From Streptomyces longwoodensis (GTDB taxonomy: Bacteria; Actinomycetota; Actinomycetes; Streptomycetales; Streptomycetaceae): a stretch of 64,000 nucleotides of DNA. This document shows positions 61,617-64,000 of the stretch, in pieces; positions within the stretch are counted from its first letter, which is position 1, and each line of letters starts with the position of its first letter. The notes beneath the pieces were generated by a model, which searched no databases, was not told the origin of the DNA, and worked only from the letters and a program-made list of their open reading frames with translations. The stretch covers positions 62,001 through 126,000 of the forward strand of contig NZ_KQ948555.1 of the NCBI RefSeq assembly GCF_001514125.1. Direction: 5' to 3'. Both the position numbers and the translations under genes were made by a program.

Positions 61617-62219
61617 ATGACCCGCTTGATCCTCGCCACCCGCAACGCCGGGAAGATCACCGAACTCCGCGCGATCCTCGCCGAGGCCGGCCTCCCGCAC
61701 GAGCTCGTCGGCGCCGACGCCTACCCCGACGTCCCCGACGTCAGGGAGACCGGCGTCACCTTCGCCGAGAACGCCCTCCTCAAGGCCCACGCCCTCGCCC
61801 GGGCCACCGGCCACCCCGCCATCGCCGACGACTCCGGCCTCTGCGTCGACGTCCTCGGCGGCGCCCCCGGCATCTTCTCCGCCCGCTGGGCGGGCCGCCA
61901 CGGCGACGACCGGGCCAACCTCGACCTGCTGCTCGCCCAGCTCTCCGACATCGCCGACGGCCACCGCGCGGCCCACTTCGCCTGCGCCGCCGCCCTCGCC
62001 CTGCCCGACGGCACGGAACACGTCGTCGAGGGGCAACTCCGCGGCACCCTGCGCCACACCCCCCGGGGCACCCACGGCTTCGGCTACGACCCGATCCTCC
62101 AGCCGGACGGCGAGACCCGCACCTGCGCGGAACTCACCCCCGAGGAGAAGAACGCCATCAGCCACCGAGGCAAGGCCTTCCGAGCCCTGCTCCCGGCGAT
62201 CCGCGAACTGGTCGGCTGA
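61617..62219 (+). CDS. rdgB: non-canonical purine NTP pyrophosphatase (RdgB/HAM1)
   Basis: 200 residues. HAM1 motifs: ILATRNAGKITELRAILAEA near the start, the catalytic SDDSGLCVDVLGGAPG block (IADDSGLCVDVLGGAPGIFS) and GFGYDPILQPDG. Hydrolyses dITP, dXTP and ITP to monophosphates, guarding DNA. GATACT lies 7 nt before the ATG and no ribosome-binding site is seen: leaderless. Downstream is the minus-strand tRNA-Leu. Confidence 0.95.
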   Translation: MTRLILATRNAGKITELRAILAEAGLPHELVGADAYPDVPDVRETGVTFAENALLKAHALARATGHPAIADDSGLCVDVLGGAPGIFSARWAGRHGDDRANLDLLLAQLSDIADGHRAAHFACAAALALPDGTEHVVEGQLRGTLRHTPRGTHGFGYDPILQPDGETRTCAELTPEEKNAISHRGKAFRALLPAIRELVG

Positions 62220-62290
62220 ACGCCGAGGACCCGGTGAACGCGCCGAGGGCCCGGCTCGCATCCACGAACCGGACCCTCGGTCACCTCATG

Positions 62291-62374
62291 TGCGGTCGGT
62301 GGGACTCGAACCCACACGGGATTTCTCCCACGGGCACCTAAAACCCGCGCGTATGCCTGTTTCGCCACGACCGC
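62291..62374 (-). tRNA. tRNA-Leu (UAG)
   Basis: 84-nt class II tRNA. Acceptor GCGGTCG/CGACCGC, discriminator A. The anticodon arm CGGGT-TTTAGGT-GCCCG gives anticodon UAG (reads CUA/CUN), a long variable arm follows (GGGAGAAATCCC) and the T-arm has GGTTCGAGTCC. It is not bldA, whose anticodon is UAA. CCA not encoded. Confidence 0.92.
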
Positions 62375-62387
62375 TCGACAGTGATCC

Positions 62388-62935
62388 TCAGTGTACGGGG
62401 CTCCCGCCACCGCCGTCCCTGGACTTCTTGCGACACCATGTCGCGGTCAGGGCGTGGCAGTTGGGGCGCAGGTAGCGGAGGTTCCCGGCGCGCTTGTCGA
62501 GCCAGTTCCCGGAGGCCGGCGTGGAGCCGCTCGCGGCGGGGGCGTGGCGCTCCCGGTGGCAGGACGACCATGACGACCAGGACGTCGTCCGCACGCGACC
62601 GCCTCGCCGCTGCCGGTGCGGCGCTCCAGGGGCGCCGCGTGAAGTGGCTCGTGTCCAGACCCAGATCGGCCACCTTCCGGCGCACCCGGCGGTGGTTGGC
62701 GTAGTCCACTTCCAGCCCCAGCGCGCGCATGACGTCCGCGTAGCTGTCGGCCGACGTCACGGCGGCCCGGATGTCGTCCTTGGGCAGCGCCGGCCGGACG
62801 TGCCGGAAGTGGGACGTGTCGACCCCCCTCTCCCTGAGCAACCGTCCCAGCGCCGCCCGGGACCGGCCGTCGTCCGGGACTCCCAGCACCCGCGCGGTGC
62901 CACGGACGCTGTCCGCGGCACCAGTGACCCAGCGG
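62388..62935 (-). pseudogene. HNH-type endonuclease-like pseudogene
   Basis: The minus strand encodes recognisable pieces of a Streptomyces HNH-signature protein: ADSVRGTARVLGVPDDGRSR, SYADVMRALGLEVDYANHRR and VADLGLDTSHFTRR in one frame (about 62620-62935), then NWLDKRAGNLRYLRPNCHAL and TATWCRKKSR in another frame (about 62390-62490). Between them the zinc/HNH block (the usual CxxC ... LxxDHxxG) is gone, the frame shifts, and the LCPNCH motif has become LRPNCH. There is no start or N-terminal domain. Reads as a truncated, internally deleted remnant. Confidence 0.72.
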
Positions 62936-62951
62936 GACACCCGAAAAGCGG

Positions 62952-62983
62952 AGCGGCTCACACCGGGTGGGGTGCGAGCCGCT
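62952..62983 (-). terminator. terminator after cell-wall-binding gene
   Basis: AGCGGCTC (62952-62959) pairs with GAGCCGCT (62976-62983), extended by CACC/GGTG inside; on the minus strand it runs to CGCTTTTCGG. Confidence 0.8.
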
Positions 62984-63041
62984 TGGGAGGTGGTGGTGGG
63001 GGCGTCGATGATGCTCGTCGGCGCCCCCGCCGGGTAGGCCG

Positions 63042-64000
63042 TTACTGGTGGTGGAGCGTCTTGAGCGGTGTCAGGTTCGGCTGGGCGGCGATCCGCTCGG
63101 CGCGCGGGGCGGCCGGGGCGCTGCCGGTGGTGCCCGCGGAGAGGGTCCGCGAGGACGTCGTCGTCGGGACGAGGCCGTTGTAGTACGGGTGGTACGTGTA
63201 GTAGGCGCTGCCCGCACTCATCGAGGTGCCCGCGGTGTTCAGCTCGGCCTGGGCGAGCGAGCCCGTGCCGCCGAACCCGACCATGATGTTGACGCTGGCG
63301 GCCTCGCGCAAGAGGTAGTTGTTCACCTCGGGCGACAGCGTGGTGGCGCTGCTGCTCCACAGCAGGGGCCCGTAGACGTTCATCGCCGCGGCGCCCGAGA
63401 CCCCGTCGCGCCAGGCGCCGGAGTAGGCGAGGCCGGTCATGTTCGGCGCGGTCCACCAGAACATGGCGATGGCCACCGACAGGGAGCCGTCCGTGGTGCC
63501 CGAGATCGGGTAGTACGAGTACGTGGACGGCCACCGGGAGTAGGAGGTGTGGGTGAGCGCGTAGCGCGCCGCCGCACCGACCGGGATGATCATGGTCTTG
63601 TCGGGGTTGAGGCTGTTCAGGTACGCCTGCACCGACGCGGTCAGCTTGTTGCCGTTGGTGAGGACGATCCCGGCCGCGCTGGCGGAGCCGTCGGAGCCGG
63701 CCGCGGCCGCCGCCGAGAGCGCCGCGCGGTACTCGGTGCCGCCCGCCAGGAAGACGTACTTCGGGGCGGAGGTGATGGTCTTGCTCACCATGACCGAGGT
63801 GGCGTAGCGGTCCGCGCCGGTCAGCCGCACCGGGACGTACCCGAGCGCCTTCACCTGGGAGGCGACCGTGTTGTCCAGGACGGACGTGCTGCCGGTCAGG
63901 TAGACGGGCTTGCCCGGGGCCAGGATCCGCTTCAGCTCGTTCTTCGTCGTCGACGAGAGCCCGGTCTTCTGGGTCATCAGCACCGGGCCCTCCTTCCGGC
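63042..64000 (-). CDS. cell wall-binding repeat 2 protein, 3' part only (runs off window)
   Basis: About 319 residues of an open frame to the window edge, beginning inside the gene at KEGPVLMTQKTGLSSTTKNE. The repeat GPVLxTQ ... LxKxLxPGKPVYLTGSTSVL ... VxRLTGADRYATSVMVS is the clostridial/actinobacterial cell wall-binding repeat 2 (CWB2). The C-terminal half (about 150-319) has no recognised domain but is rich in Ser/Thr/Tyr (YSRWPSTYSYYPISGTTDGS). Surely exported. The N-terminus with signal peptide lies outside. A terminator follows. Confidence 0.85.
   Translation of the reverse strand, partial: RKEGPVLMTQKTGLSSTTKNELKRILAPGKPVYLTGSTSVLDNTVASQVKALGYVPVRLTGADRYATSVMVSKTITSAPKYVFLAGGTEYRAALSAAAAAGSDGSASAAGIVLTNGNKLTASVQAYLNSLNPDKTMIIPVGAAARYALTHTSYSRWPSTYSYYPISGTTDGSLSVAIAMFWWTAPNMTGLAYSGAWRDGVSGAAAMNVYGPLLWSSSATTLSPEVNNYLLREAASVNIMVGFGGTGSLAQAELNTAGTSMSAGSAYYTYHPYYNGLVPTTTSSRTLSAGTTGSAPAAPRAERIAAQPNLTPLKTLHHQ

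Noticed and set aside
62291-62374. tRNA-Leu as the developmental bldA tRNA
   Set aside because: The anticodon is UAG, not UAA, so it does not read UUA codons.
62338-63534. Single long minus-strand frame joining the HNH-like segment and the CWB2 region
   Set aside because: It crosses a terminator and part of another gene in a different frame; only the local fragments resemble a protein.

Overview
The window is high-GC (about 72%) actinobacterial chromosome with almost exclusive G/C at third codon positions, GTG/TTG starts, GTGA/ATGA stop-start overlaps and a dense set of Streptomyces hallmark genes: a sigU/rsuA-type sigma/anti-sigma pair, an SsgA-like sporulation protein, HU, the DasR-type GlcNAc PTS block, and DUF3039/DUF2017/YqgE proteins. 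Gene order matches the core region of Streptomyces chromosomes around hup-murA and nagE2-rph, so I read it as conserved core Streptomyces DNA, not an island, phage or biosynthetic cluster.

Layout. 1-4.8 kb: LysR regulator, a small membrane protein, then narK (nitrate/nitrite transporter) followed by the HemD/winged-helix regulator nnaR. 4.8-13.9 kb: M48 membrane protease, CGNR zinc-finger protein, sigU-rsuA, a HelD-type helicase, a candidate structured RNA, NAD-malic enzyme and HU. 14-18.4 kb: murA, YqgE, DUF3039 and a GH20 hexosaminidase under a DasR-type operator. 18.6-23.9 kb: a four-gene translationally coupled molybdo-hydroxylase operon (FAD, [2Fe-2S], Mo subunits, 42-aa membrane protein). 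24-29.3 kb: P-loop kinase, SUKH-4-like protein, LLM flavin oxidoreductase, tRNA-Cys, MFS transporter and a Doc-type toxin-antitoxin pair. 29.4-38.8 kb: DEAD/DEAH helicase, IclR regulator (hpdR), secreted Lon-like protease, a betaine/choline-type ABC operon, the Lrp regulator hpdA and divergent hppD. 38.8-48.4 kb: TPR protein, FAD-linked oxidase, ssgG, two RDD membrane proteins and a secreted M6 metalloprotease. 48.5-56 kb: pncA/pncB NAD salvage, clpS-DUF2017, an amino-acid permease, and the mec-cysO-cysM sulfur carrier cysteine pathway with its own leader peptide, then a membrane-anchored PemK-like protein. 56-64 kb: MBL hydrolase, nagE2, nagE1, nagF, rph, a lipoprotein, rdgB, tRNA-Leu, an HNH pseudogene and the start-truncated end of a cell-wall-binding-repeat protein.

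How genes connect. Candidate DasR operators precede both the hexosaminidase (16.7 kb) and the GlcNAc PTS genes (58.3 and 59.9 kb), tying release of GlcNAc to its uptake. hpdA, hppD and hpdR form a tyrosine-catabolism regulatory set split across 6 kb. mec, cysO and cysM give a protein-thiocarboxylate route to cysteine, and the Cys-containing leader peptide suggests attenuation. Many genes have a TANNNT -10 box 6-7 nt before the start codon and no ribosome-binding site, so leaderless transcription is prominent.

Most unusual items: the structured RNA with terminator at 11.5-11.7 kb; the molybdo-hydroxylase with a lost catalytic glutamate and a His-rich disordered extension on its iron-sulfur subunit; CysO with a 20-residue tail after its Gly-Gly; the repeated GTCAA/TTGAC operator array before the M6 protease; and the HNH pseudogene.
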